The translations under genes and the position numbers were made by a program. The notes under the pieces were generated by a model. That model was not told the DNA's origin. It was given only the letters and a program-made list of their open reading frames with translations, and searched no databases. Below are positions 36,195 through 43,404 of a stretch of 64,000 nt of DNA, in pieces; the first letter of the stretch is position 1; every line of letters starts with the position of its first letter. Source of the stretch: a virus. The stretch covers positions 20,789 to 84,788 of the IMG/VR virus record IMGVR_UViG_3300045747_000583; one strand, written 5' to 3'.

Positions 36195-36975
36195 CGCCCA
36201 CCAGCTCAGCCTCGAAGATCTCTTCGACCGAGAGGCCACGAGCGGACGCCTCGAGCTGGACCATGGCCGCGCTGTTGAGTCGGTCGAGCCGCTCCGCGAT
36301 CACCTGGGCCGGGGAAGGCCGCCCGTCGTCCTCAACGTCAGCCGCGCCGAGTCGGAGCGTGGAGGTCGGGCCGACCCCGACGCGGTCGAGTACGGCGACC
36401 GCGGCGTCGAGCCGGACCTTCTCCGAGCGGCCGTGGTCGAGCAGGTCCTCGATCACGCCGACGGCCCGCTCCGAGAGCCCGAGCAGGTGGTCCGCGACCA
36501 TGCGGCTGACCATCTCGCGGTCGGCGGTCGACATGGTCTGCGCACCGTGCCGGTGGCAGAGCTCGGACCCGGCCGGAGGCTGACGGAAGCAGCCCGGCTC
36601 GGTGCAGAGCTTCGGCGCCTCGGGGTAGAACGGGCTGGCCAGCCCGCCGACGCCGATCCGGTCCACGGCGGTGAGACCGAACTGGGTAGCGTAGTCGTCC
36701 GCGAGCAGCTTCGCGCCGACCAGGTGCGGGCTGTCCTCCCGGCGTAGCACGCGGACGACCCGCTCATGCCGGTAGAACTCGTTGAAGCTCCAACGGGTCG
36801 CGATGTGCTTCGCGGCCTCGGCCCGCTGCGCGTCGAGGTTCGTCGGCTGCAGCGCCATCCACTCGTAGAACGGTGGGATCTTCGGCTTCCGGGGCCGCTT
36901 CGCCGGTACCGGGGCAGAGCCAGCAGCGACCACGACCTTTGAGGGCGTGGGCCTCTTCGCCGGGACAGGTGCCAT
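36175..36975 (-). CDS. terS: Putative terminase small subunit, 266 aa
   Basis: Start at ATG 36973-36975 (MAPVPAKRPTPSKVV), 6 nt after the -10 box TACAAT, so probably leaderless. The N-terminus repeats APVPAKRP twice. A helical region follows, then a zinc-like CTEPGCFRQPPAGSELCHRH at about 122-141. Next come helices (MVSRMVADHLLGLSERAVGV) and an acidic tail ending EAELVGDDDPAA that overlaps TerL. Gene order directly before TerL supports TerS; the sequence itself does not show a classic HTH, so the call rests mostly on position. Confidence 0.65.
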   Translation of the reverse strand: MAPVPAKRPTPSKVVVAAGSAPVPAKRPRKPKIPPFYEWMALQPTNLDAQRAEAAKHIATRWSFNEFYRHERVVRVLRREDSPHLVGAKLLADDYATQFGLTAVDRIGVGGLASPFYPEAPKLCTEPGCFRQPPAGSELCHRHGAQTMSTADREMVSRMVADHLLGLSERAVGVIEDLLDHGRSEKVRLDAAVAVLDRVGVGPTSTLRLGAADVEDDGRPSPAQVIAERLDRLNSAAMVQLEASARGLSVEEIFEAELVGDDDPAA

Positions 36976-36981
36976 GCGGCC

Positions 36982-36990
36982 ATTGTACCG
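36982..36990 (-). promoter_or_regulatory. Leaderless promoter CCGGTACAAT for terS-terL
   Basis: TACAAT (36982-36987) ends 6 nt before the TerS ATG. Just upstream lies AAGTCAAGTGCC, a 12-mer also present in the protease promoter region near 12105. The same TACAAT-GGCCGCATGGC context recurs inside the 2301-aa gene near 30000, where it is probably coincidental. Confidence 0.6.
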
Positions 36991-37103
36991 GCACTTGACT
37001 TTGCGCGCCAGGTGGGGGTTTGCCCGGAAGGGCCCCTTCCCGCCCCGAAAAGCCGCACTCCCGGCCCTCACGGGTCGGGAGCGGGCGTTCGGGCCGCGAG
37101 CGG

Positions 37104-37403
37104 TCAGCGAGGGGCGTTCCGCCACTCGAAGAACGACGCGACCACGGCCTCCGGCGTGGTCCGCCACTCCCGGCAGCAGACCCAGCAGACGCGGTCGGCC
37201 TGGGGCGCGAGCCGCGGGTGCACGCCGACCCAGTCGGCGTGGGTGAACTGGCGGCAGGCCGTGTGGCCCGGGTCGAGCGACGCGAGGTGCAGCTCGATCG
37301 GCTGCGACGGGATCCGGCGGACGAGCAGGATGCCGGTCTTCTCAGCCAGATCGGCTGCAGCGCGCTCACGGGTGAAGATCGTTGCGGTGCTTGGTGCGGG
37401 CAT
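37104..37403 (-). CDS. Small Cys/His protein, 99 aa
   Basis: Start at ATG 37401-37403 after CAAGGAGGGG. Contains LVRRIPSQPIELHLASLD, PGHTACRQFTHADWVGVHPR and a VCWVCCREW motif, together a likely zinc site (Cys/His). It ends with EAVVASFFEWRNAPR. First of three consecutive small zinc proteins upstream of the terminase. The 128 bp gap between it and TerS holds only the TerS promoter and GC-rich imperfect hairpins. Function unknown. Confidence 0.65.
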   Translation of the reverse strand: MPAPSTATIFTRERAAADLAEKTGILLVRRIPSQPIELHLASLDPGHTACRQFTHADWVGVHPRLAPQADRVCWVCCREWRTTPEAVVASFFEWRNAPR

Positions 37404-37459
37404 GGCCCCTCCTTGGGGGTTCGTCCCGGGCCACCTGTGCGGCCCGGGGGGTCTGTGGG

Positions 37460-37765
37460 TCAGAGCTCCCGGCGGGAGCGCTCGGTGTCGTCGGTGCGGC
37501 CGTTGTCGGCAGCGGCCCAGTCGACGAAGCCGCAGGAGCGGCACTTCCCGTCCCGCATCACGTCGGTCCGGAAGCAGCGCTCGCACTGGCCGGGCTCGAG
37601 CTCGGGCGTCGGGCGGTCCGGCTGGGTGGGGCGCTGGGTCGCGGCCTGCAGGTCGTCGCAGAGCTTGTCGCAGCGGGCGCAGATCGGGACGCCGCCCAGG
37701 ATCGGGTGCGGTCGCGTGAGCGTCGCCTCATTGTGGCAATTGAGGTACCACTGGCACTCGGCCAT
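37460..37765 (-). CDS. Double zinc-ribbon protein, 101 aa
   Basis: Starts ATG 37763-37765, coupled to the upstream stop by TGATG. Two ribbons: an N-terminal CQWYLNCHN...CARCDKLC and a C-terminal CERCFRTDVMRDGKCRSCGF. The linker is Pro/Gln-rich (QRPTQPDRPTPELEPG). Such proteins bind zinc and often nucleic acid; role unknown. Confidence 0.7.
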   Translation of the reverse strand: MAECQWYLNCHNEATLTRPHPILGGVPICARCDKLCDDLQAATQRPTQPDRPTPELEPGQCERCFRTDVMRDGKCRSCGFVDWAAADNGRTDDTERSRREL

Positions 37766-38094
37766 CAGAGCTCGCCGATGACGGTCTGGCAGCGCGGGCA
37801 GTAGACCCAGCCGGTCGATTCGGTGAGCCGACCCGCGACGTGGACGATCTCGCCGGGGTAGACACAGAACGCGCCGAGGTGGGCGCAGGACGCAGCGCGG
37901 GCAGTGCGCCCGAGGCGAGCCTTGAGCTCGGCGGCGCTCGGGCTGTGCGTCTCGGTGTAGTGCTTCGCGTAGCGTGCTGGGACGGTCGCGTTCTTCCGCT
38001 CCTCGATCCGCTCGCCGCACGCCGGGCAGGTCACGGCGTCCCCGTCGTCGACCCAGGTCGCGAACGGGACGCCGGTGGTGATCTTGGCGGTCAT
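37765..38094 (-). CDS. Zinc-ribbon protein, 109 aa
   Basis: Starts ATG 38092-38094 after CTGAGAGGAGCACCACC, a leader identical to that of the 96-aa gene at 45921. Ribbons: CPACGERIEERKNATVPARY with a following His pair (KHYTETH), and CAHLGAFCVYPGE...YCPRC. The C2H2-like first part (CPAC-x-H-x-H) resembles a zinc finger. The gene has a TTGCCT-class promoter at 38139-38167. Confidence 0.7.
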   Translation of the reverse strand: MTAKITTGVPFATWVDDGDAVTCPACGERIEERKNATVPARYAKHYTETHSPSAAELKARLGRTARAASCAHLGAFCVYPGEIVHVAGRLTESTGWVYCPRCQTVIGEL

Positions 38095-38138
38095 GGTGGT
38101 GCTCCTCTCAGCCGGTGGGCGTGCCCCACCGTGCCCCA

Positions 38139-38167
38139 ATTCAATCACGCCGTTGCCTTCGAGGCAA
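38139..38167 (-). promoter_or_regulatory. TTGCCT-N17-TTGAAT promoter with perfect TTGCCT/AGGCAA dyad
   Basis: -35 TTGCCT 38162-38167, -10 TTGAAT 38139-38144, spacer 17. The -35 is one arm of the dyad TTGCCT-TCG-AGGCAA (38153-38167). Flanks on both sides, including GCCTTGAGC upstream and the leader near the ATG, are nearly the same as in the promoter at 45962-45991. Confidence 0.6.
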
Positions 38168-38177
38168 GCCGGGGTGC

Positions 38178-38843
38178 TCAAGGCGCGAGCAGCGGGTGCT
38201 CCGCCGAGGCGATCAGCTCGAACCCTTCCGGCCCGGCGCCGATCGCCGGGAGCTCCGGGCGGTGCAGCCGGATCGGCTCGATCGAGGGCTCGACGGTGGC
38301 GAACCGCGGATCCTGCGGGAGCTGGATCAGCCAGCCGCGCTGAAGGTCGGCCAGCGTCTCGCGCAGCAGCCGGATGCCCATCGGGAAGAGCGCCTCGGCC
38401 CACAGGTCGCTGGGGGTCCAGCGCGGGTCGACGTGGCAGAAGTCCTGCTTCGCGATCGGGCCGGTGTCGACCCCGGCGTCGGCGTAGAACCAGGTGAACC
38501 CGGTGACCGGGTCGCCCATCCGGACGGTCCACTCGACGCTCGAGCGCCCACGGTGCCGCGGGAGCAGGGAGGGGTGCCCGACCAGCGCACCGAGCCGGGT
38601 CGCCGCTCGGCTGTCCTTCCCGATGTAGGCGTGACAGTGTGCCGCGACGATCAGGTCGGCCTGCACCATCTTTACCCAGGCCGGGTGGAGCTCCGGCGCC
38701 CAGCTGAGGCCGTGGCGACCCGCAGCGTCATGCAGCTTGTCGTCGAGCGGCGCGACCACGCCGACGACTGCGTGCCCGTCCTTGAGCACCTGCTCGAGCG
38801 CGGCGACGCCGAACGACTTCGTGCCTGCAACGATGACCCTCAT
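38178..38843 (-). CDS. Formyltransferase-fold protein, probably in a DNA-modification cassette, 221 aa
   Basis: Start at ATG 38841-38843 (MRVIVAGTKSFGVAAL). It has the Fmt/GART-type fold: Rossmann-like start, GHPSLLPRHRG at 89-99 and GFTWFYADAGVDTGPI at 115-130. His90 and Asp126 of the usual Asn-His-Asp triad are present, but the Asn two residues before His is Val88. This suggests a changed acyl donor or mechanism. At 221 residues it lacks the C-terminal tRNA-binding domain of Met-tRNA formyltransferase. It is the last gene of a four-gene run with a GNAT, an ABC ATPase and a ParB-like protein, so a small-molecule or DNA-base substrate is more likely than tRNA. Confidence 0.8.
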   Translation of the reverse strand: MRVIVAGTKSFGVAALEQVLKDGHAVVGVVAPLDDKLHDAAGRHGLSWAPELHPAWVKMVQADLIVAAHCHAYIGKDSRAATRLGALVGHPSLLPRHRGRSSVEWTVRMGDPVTGFTWFYADAGVDTGPIAKQDFCHVDPRWTPSDLWAEALFPMGIRLLRETLADLQRGWLIQLPQDPRFATVEPSIEPIRLHRPELPAIGAGPEGFELIASAEHPLLAP

Positions 38844-38848
38844 GACCC

Positions 38849-39376
38849 CTACCTCTTGTACCTGAACCCGGCGACGCTTCTCCAATGGCCTCCAAACTCC
38901 ATCTTCAAGTCCTTGCTCACCCGGCTCCCGGCCCCGCCGATCAGCTTCTGGCTGACCTGGTGCCAGTCCGGGTTCCGACGCAGCGCAGCGCAGAGCGCGG
39001 GGTGCGCGGTGTGCATCAGCGTCGGGACGGGCGAGCCGATGAAGCCGTCGCCGAGGAACTCGCGCTCAGCCAGGTGGTTCAGGAACCGCAGGCCCACGCC
39101 AGCACCCTGCCACTCCGGGTGCGTCACCATCCGGCAGGCTCGGGCGATCCGACGCTGGCCCGCCCAGAACCCGCTCATCCCGAGGAAGACGACCGGGTCG
39201 CCGCTGACCGCCTCGAACCCGGTGTAGGCGGTGCTGAACGGCATCGGCTTCGCGTCGTGGAGGTAGTGGTGGTAGCGCGCCCACTCGAACCATGGACCCC
39301 AGCCCGTCTCGACCACCTCGAGCACGATCGGCTCGCGCTGGAAGATCTCGGGCGCCGCGAGCACCAGCTGCGTCAT
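38849..39376 (-). CDS. Mom-like GNAT acyltransferase, 175 aa
   Basis: Starts ATG 39374-39376, overlapping the ABC ATPase stop (ATGA). GNAT fold: WARYHHYLHDAKP at 32-44, a central beta strand (DPVVFLGMSGFW), and the acyl-CoA pyrophosphate loop HPEWQGAGVGLRFL at 86-99. The C-terminus (MHTAHPALCAALRR, then RSVAGFRYKR) matches the acetyltransferase domain found fused to ABC ATPases in COG2401. The HHYL motif and overall plan resemble the Mu Mom family, which modifies adenine N6 in DNA. Being coupled to the ABC protein supports a joint machine. Substrate here is inferred, not shown. Confidence 0.75.
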   Translation of the reverse strand: MTQLVLAAPEIFQREPIVLEVVETGWGPWFEWARYHHYLHDAKPMPFSTAYTGFEAVSGDPVVFLGMSGFWAGQRRIARACRMVTHPEWQGAGVGLRFLNHLAEREFLGDGFIGSPVPTLMHTAHPALCAALRRNPDWHQVSQKLIGGAGSRVSKDLKMEFGGHWRSVAGFRYKR

Positions 39377-40065
39377 GCGACCACCTGGCCGACCGTGGGT
39401 GAGTCGAAGCCGTCGCGGCGCGTGACCGTCGGCTCGACGGCCGACCAGTCGTCGCCTACGGTCGGGACGCCCTCGAGGCTCGTGCGCAGCACCCAGTCGG
39501 GCTGGAGCCAGGGCAGGATGTCGTCGTGCGGGGTCAGCATGACGATCCGGCGTTCCTCCCCGCGACGCCACGCCTTCGCGAATGCGCCCGCCCCCACACG
39601 TGCGACGTTCCGGTCCAGCACGCTGGTGAACTCGTCGAACCAGACCCGGTCCGGACGGTCGGCGAGCAGCCGGGCGAGCTCGGCGCGGTACTTCTCGCCG
39701 TTCGAGAGGACGTGGTAGGGCCGGAGCCACGAAGGTACCGTTCCGAGGCCGACGGAGGCCAGCACGGACGTCACGGCGTCGAAGTCGCCGTCGGGGGCGA
39801 TCGCGTCGATGAGGGCCGAAGAAGGCCACGGTTCGGAGCCCCACTCGGTCCAGCCCTCGGCGCTCAGCGCCCGGCCGACGCTGGTCTTCCCCGAGCCGGA
39901 CGGCCCGACGACGACGCCGATCCGCCAGCCGTCCTCCTCGACCGGGATCTCGACGTCGAAGCAGAACTCCGCACCCATGCTCTCTTGGACGTTGAAAAGC
40001 CCCAGCGCGCGGTCGACGCGGTAAGAGCGCGGGAGCTCCAGGCGGTTCCGTACCTCGATCCTCAT
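39373..40065 (-). CDS. ABC-type ATPase of the Mom-like cassette, 230 aa
   Basis: Starts ATG 40063-40065, coupled to the ParB-like stop by TGATG. ABC motifs: Walker A GPSGSGKT at 54-61, signature LSNGEKYR at 120-127, Walker B RVWFDEFTSVLDR at 140-152 and an H-loop His in MLTPHDDILPW. There are no membrane segments and no transporter genes nearby. It fits soluble ABC ATPases that are fused or linked to GNAT domains (COG2401-like) in phages and archaea. Expected to work with the adjacent acyltransferase, perhaps loading or moving it on DNA. Confidence 0.82.
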   Translation of the reverse strand: MRIEVRNRLELPRSYRVDRALGLFNVQESMGAEFCFDVEIPVEEDGWRIGVVVGPSGSGKTSVGRALSAEGWTEWGSEPWPSSALIDAIAPDGDFDAVTSVLASVGLGTVPSWLRPYHVLSNGEKYRAELARLLADRPDRVWFDEFTSVLDRNVARVGAGAFAKAWRRGEERRIVMLTPHDDILPWLQPDWVLRTSLEGVPTVGDDWSAVEPTVTRRDGFDSPTVGQVVA

Positions 40066-40637
40066 CAGATCGCCACGACGCGGACGGTCAGCCCTTCGGC
40101 CACGAATCGGTCGTAGAGCTCGCGCTGGTGGTCCTCGTCGCGGCACTCGATCACCAGGCCGAACTGGCGCTCGAAGTCCTCGTCGTCAGGCTCGGGCACG
40201 ATCTTCTCGTCCTCGTCGACGAACACCGCGAGCTCCTCGAGGTCGACGTCGAAGCCCGTGCCGGTCAGGTCGCCGAGCTCCTCGAGCACGCGGTCGAGGA
40301 TGTCGCGGTTGTAGCCCGCCCGGTCGGAGGTGGCGTTGTCCGCGAGCAGAATCCGGATCGCCTCGACGTCGTCGGCGACCACGACCATGCACGGGACCTC
40401 CGCGATCCCCTTGCGCCGGGCAGACTCGACCCGGCCGTGCCCGGCGAGGATCTGCCAGGCCTGGGCGGGGAGGCCGTCGTCGGCCGGGAGCTCGCGGACG
40501 GTGACGGTGCCGTAGAAGTCGTTGGTCTCCATCGAGCTGTCGATCGCGGCCTCGTCATGAGTGCGCGGGTTGTCCGGGTGCGGGACCAGCTGCACGATCG
40601 GGAGGGTCAGGAACTGCTGCTCACGGATGACTGCCAT
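40065..40637 (-). CDS. ParB/Srx-like nuclease-fold protein, 190 aa
   Basis: Starts ATG 40635-40637 just 6 nt after a TAGACT box, so predicted leaderless. ParB N-terminal domain: LPIVQLVPHPDNPRTHDEA at 12-30, AGHGRVESARRKG at 65-77, and VRILLADN-type motif (IRILLADNATSDRAGYN). The C-terminal 40 residues (FGLVIECRDEDHQRELYDRF) form a small separate domain. ParB-like folds can bind DNA, hydrolyse CTP or act as nucleases. The gene heads the cassette with ABC ATPase, GNAT and formyltransferase-like proteins, suggesting a DNA-recognition role for base modification. Confidence 0.82.
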   Translation of the reverse strand: MAVIREQQFLTLPIVQLVPHPDNPRTHDEAAIDSSMETNDFYGTVTVRELPADDGLPAQAWQILAGHGRVESARRKGIAEVPCMVVVADDVEAIRILLADNATSDRAGYNRDILDRVLEELGDLTGTGFDVDLEELAVFVDEDEKIVPEPDDEDFERQFGLVIECRDEDHQRELYDRFVAEGLTVRVVAI

Positions 40638-40643
40638 GACGCC

Positions 40644-40652
40644 AGTCTATCA
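40644..40652 (-). promoter_or_regulatory. Leaderless promoter TGATAGACT for the ParB-ABC-GNAT-formyltransferase operon
   Basis: Hexamer TAGACT (40644-40649) ends 6 nt from the ATG of the ParB-like gene, in the 38 bp gap downstream of the 82-aa gene. The TG dinucleotide is present one base before the hexamer. Confidence 0.65.
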
Positions 40653-40675
40653 TGCCTAGCGGGCACTCTGTAACC

Positions 40676-40924
40676 CTACGACGACCGCGGTTGCACCAGG
40701 TCGACGTACCCGTCGCGGATGAGCATCGTGATGTTCGCGCACGAGGCGCAGGTGATCCGGTCGTGCACCGTCACAGGAGCCGGGACCAAGTCGGTCCGGA
40801 TCCCGCATAGGGTGCGGCCAGCCCCCATGATCGAGACATGGAGCTGGCCGCGGTACCCATCCTGGAGGTAGATCGTCCCGACCGTAGGTCGGGCCATCTG
40901 CCCTGTCTTCGGTATCCTGCCCAT
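40676..40924 (-). CDS. Hypothetical protein with CxxC, 82 aa
   Basis: Starts ATG 40922-40924, overlapping the dUTPase stop (TAATG). Sequence includes GQLHVSIMGAGRTLCGIRTD and ITCASCANITMLIRDG; four Cys/His could hold a metal. Beta-rich, no family recognised. It is the last gene of the purZ-mazZ-dut operon. Confidence 0.6.
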   Translation of the reverse strand: MGRIPKTGQMARPTVGTIYLQDGYRGQLHVSIMGAGRTLCGIRTDLVPAPVTVHDRITCASCANITMLIRDGYVDLVQPRSS

Positions 40925-41781
40925 TACCCGCCCGTGCTCCCGAACCCACGTTCACCGCGACCGTCCCCGGGGACGGCGGCGAACTCCTCCGGCGTAGCCC
41001 AGCTTGCGAAGTACTGGTTCGCGACGAGGTCGTGGAGGATCAGCTGCGCAACGCGCTCGCCAGCCTCCAGTATCACCTGCGTCGGAGACAGGTTCCGGAC
41101 TCCGGCGAACAGCGGCCCGCGGTACCCCTGGTCGATGACCCCGTCGGCGACGAGCAGGCCCTTCCGCCGCAGCGTCGAGCTCCGACCGGTGATCCGCGCC
41201 CAGACCCCGGGCGGGAGGGCCGCGCGGACGCCGCACGGGACGTCAACGAATGAGTCGTGCCGGACCACGGTGCGCTCCGCGACGTAGAGGTCGAAGGCAG
41301 CGTCGCCCTCGTAGGCCCGGGTCGGGAGCACCGCGTCCGGATAGTCCGGCTCGGCCATGAACCGGAGCGGCTCACCAGCCAGCGCGGCAGTCTGCTCCCC
41401 GACCCAGGCCGCGAGACCGGGGGCGGAGGCGGTGCTGAACGGGAACCGGCGGCAGTCGGTCGCCGACCAGAGGTTCCCGTCCGCGACCACGGCGACGGGC
41501 TTCAGCATCGAGCGGGCGGCCTCGATCTCGCGCCCGACCCCGAGCGTCGGGATCCCCGGCGGGAGCAGCGCGACGACCACGTCGGCGGACCGCAGCGCCT
41601 CACGGTTGACGCGCTCGAGCCGAGGGTCCGGGGAGACCTGCGGGTGGACCAGGAACGCGCGCTCCGGACGGTAGACCAGGTGCTCCTGGAACCGAAGCTC
41701 GGAATCGATCTCGTCGAGGACGTGGTGCCAGCCGTCATCCTCTCCGGACCGGTCGACGGGTCGCGCCCTGTAGACGAACAT
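40924..41781 (-). CDS. dut: dUTPase fused to a nucleoside 2-deoxyribosyltransferase-like domain, 285 aa
   Basis: Start at ATG 41779-41781, coupled by TGATG. Residues 1-125 have the fold signature of the deoxyribosyltransferase/DNPH1 family: VYRARPVD near the start, SADVVVALLPPG at 65-76, and GVGREIEAARSMLKPVAVV at 81-99. The conserved Glu is in GREIEAA. Residues 155-285 are a complete trimeric dUTPase: motif 1 EGDAAFDLYV, motif 2 TGRSSTL at 198-204, motif 3 DGVIDQGYRG, motif 4 GERVAQL, motif 5 GRGERGFGSTGG. The dUTPase keeps uracil out of DNA and supplies dUMP. The N-domain may cleave or exchange deoxynucleotide bases, notable beside the Z pathway genes. Confidence 0.88.
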   Translation of the reverse strand: MFVYRARPVDRSGEDDGWHHVLDEIDSELRFQEHLVYRPERAFLVHPQVSPDPRLERVNREALRSADVVVALLPPGIPTLGVGREIEAARSMLKPVAVVADGNLWSATDCRRFPFSTASAPGLAAWVGEQTAALAGEPLRFMAEPDYPDAVLPTRAYEGDAAFDLYVAERTVVRHDSFVDVPCGVRAALPPGVWARITGRSSTLRRKGLLVADGVIDQGYRGPLFAGVRNLSPTQVILEAGERVAQLILHDLVANQYFASWATPEEFAAVPGDGRGERGFGSTGG

Positions 41782-42086
41782 CAGGCCACCAGACCTTCGA
41801 CCCGGGAGCAGAGCTGGTCCGAGAGAGCCTCGAGCTCGAACGGAGTGGTGCCGGGGTGGATCCTCGTCCGCTCGTGCTCCTCGTGGAACGCAGAGCGACC
41901 GCCAGGCCGCACCCAGGTGTCCACCACGAACTCACCCCCAGCGTACGCAGTCCGGACCCAGATCTCGCCGCTCGGATTGACCAGCTCGCCCGCGCTGTTC
42001 GCGTGGACGAACCCACAGGCGAGCAGCCTGTTGCGGAAGCCCTTGACCATCGCGGCGAGCCGCTCCGTCTGCTCCGTCGATCCCAT
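41781..42086 (-). CDS. Hypothetical protein, 101 aa
   Basis: Starts ATG 42084-42086 after TAGGAGTAAC and couples to the dUTPase start by TGATG. The sequence (TERLAAMVKGFRNRLLACGF, then EIWVRTAYAGGEFVVDTWVR) suggests one helix plus a beta sheet. No family recognised. Part of the nucleotide-metabolism operon. The 86 bp gap upstream shows no clear promoter. Confidence 0.6.
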   Translation of the reverse strand: MGSTEQTERLAAMVKGFRNRLLACGFVHANSAGELVNPSGEIWVRTAYAGGEFVVDTWVRPGGRSAFHEEHERTRIHPGTTPFELEALSDQLCSRVEGLVA

Positions 42087-42172
42087 GTTACTCCTAGCTC
42101 CGGCCCCGCAGCGTCCTGACGCGCAGGGCGTGTTGTACGACCCATCCTAGCTGCCTGGCCGGGGATTCCGCC

Positions 42173-42499
42173 TCAGAGCACGCTGTGGTACTCCTCGTGG
42201 TAAGCCCGGGCGGCCCGCGAGAGCTGGATCCGATAGATCCCCTCGACGTACCTGGTGGCCGTCGCGGCGTCGCCCGCCTCCCACGCCCTCCGAGCCTCTT
42301 CGTACTTGGCCGGATCGCCGGTCTTGGCGAACAGCAGCGCCGCCCACACCGTCATCCCCGGGTGCATCGGCGTACGCTCACGCAGCCGCCGCATCGTCCA
42401 GTGGTAGAGCCAGTTCGGCAGCTGGTTCGCCGCCTGCGACTTCGCGATGAGGATCGCCTCAGCGTAGTCACGCTCGGTGACCTCACTCTCGTCAGCCAT
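42173..42499 (-). CDS. Hypothetical helical protein, 108 aa
   Basis: Starts ATG 42497-42499, overlapping the end of the preceding gene by 8 bp. Predicted all-helical (EAILIAKSQAANQLPNWLYH, then DAATATRYVEGIYRIQLSRA), acidic at the N-terminus. No recognised domain. It lies in the purZ operon between small genes. Confidence 0.6.
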   Translation of the reverse strand: MADESEVTERDYAEAILIAKSQAANQLPNWLYHWTMRRLRERTPMHPGMTVWAALLFAKTGDPAKYEEARRAWEAGDAATATRYVEGIYRIQLSRAARAYHEEYHSVL

Positions 42500-42773
42500 T
42501 GGTCCCCTCCTCCTCTCGCCGAGCGATCGATGCGTTGGCGAAGAACACGACCTCGTCGAGGTGCGTGAGTGCGAGCGCCTGCTCCCGGCTGGCGGGGGTC
42601 AGCTCCACGATCAGCCGGGCCAGGTGCAGCGCCCCGGAGCGGAGCGCGACGTAGCGCTCGGGCTGATCGCCCGTCGGTGCGTGGTAGCTGAACCGCGTGA
42701 GCAGCTCCTCGTCGGTCAGGAGCGCGTCAGTCCGGATGGTGACCTCCACCGGGATCTTCGGCATCTGGGCCAT
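42492..42773 (-). CDS. Hypothetical protein, 93 aa
   Basis: Start at ATG 42771-42773 (MAQMPKIPVEVTIRTDALLT), coupled to the previous stop by TGATG. Mixed alpha/beta with a C-terminal helical stretch rich in Ala, Leu and Glu. Not recognised; co-expressed with mazZ and purZ. Confidence 0.6.
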   Translation of the reverse strand: MAQMPKIPVEVTIRTDALLTDEELLTRFSYHAPTGDQPERYVALRSGALHLARLIVELTPASREQALALTHLDEVVFFANASIARREEEGTNG

Positions 42774-43021
42774 CAGACTACCTCCTCGTACGTGGCCTCG
42801 AAGATCTCGGGCTTGCACGGGTAGAACTCGCCCGCGACGCCGCAGATGATCCAGTCACCGAGGTCGGCGCGCATCGGCCCCTCGAGCGTCTGGATTAGCA
42901 GGAACGCGACGCGGTTGCCCTCCTTGACCATCGATGCCCCACACCACTCAACGAGTGGCGCGTACGGCTGCTCGACCCGGCGGGCCTCGATCACGACCGG
43001 CAGCTTCCGGAACCGGCCCAT
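42773..43021 (-). CDS. Small conserved phage protein, 82 aa
   Basis: Start at ATG 43019-43021, overlapping the mazZ stop (TGATG); two GTG codons upstream are less likely given GGGAGG spacing. The sequence (MGRFRKLPVVIEARRVEQPY, then GDWIICGVAGEFYPCKPEIF) belongs to a small family common in phages of Gram-positive and Gram-negative hosts, with the GDWI...GEFYPCKPDIF signature. Function unknown. Confidence 0.75.
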   Translation of the reverse strand: MGRFRKLPVVIEARRVEQPYAPLVEWCGASMVKEGNRVAFLLIQTLEGPMRADLGDWIICGVAGEFYPCKPEIFEATYEEVV

Positions 43022-43404
43022 CACGGCCACCTCCCCGTCTCTCGTGCGAACATCGCCATCGAGGCGTACACCAGCGTGTCGCTCCAGGTGTCGAAGCTCG
43101 GCGTCTTGCCCTTGAGCATCGCATCGGCGACGCGCTGCACCTTCCCGTAGACGTAGAGGAAGCAGCCGATCTCGACGGCCTCCCGCTCCTCGATCTCGCG
43201 GCCCTGGCCGCGGGCGAAGATCCGGCCCATCTCGACCAGCGAGTTAGTCCCGTACTCCTCAGCCTTCGCCGCGATCGTCGGCGCGTTCGCGTCGACCCAG
43301 GCGTGGAACCAGTCCGGGTACGCGACCGGCGGGGCGACGACCCCGGTGATCGCGGACGGGTGCCGGGTCATCGACTCCGACCGCATGCCCTCCTCGTCCG
43401 TCAC
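43021..43404 (-). CDS. mazZ: MazG-like dNTP pyrophosphohydrolase (MazZ candidate), 127 aa
   Basis: Starts GTG 43402-43404, overlapping the purZ stop as GTGA, so the two are translated together. All-helical NTP-pyrophosphatase layout: AAKAEEYGTNSLVEMGRIF at 45-63, then EAVEIGCFLYVYGKVQRVAD at 75-94 and PSFDTWSDTLVYASMAM at 102-118. The conserved Glu, Lys-x-x-Arg and Asp-x-x-x-Asp positions match small actinophage MazG-like enzymes. In Z-genome phages MazZ hydrolyses dGTP to dGMP, the PurZ substrate, and dATP to dAMP, removing the competitor. Direct coupling to purZ makes MazZ much more likely than a housekeeping MazG. Confidence 0.8.
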   Translation of the reverse strand: MTDEEGMRSESMTRHPSAITGVVAPPVAYPDWFHAWVDANAPTIAAKAEEYGTNSLVEMGRIFARGQGREIEEREAVEIGCFLYVYGKVQRVADAMLKGKTPSFDTWSDTLVYASMAMFARETGRWP

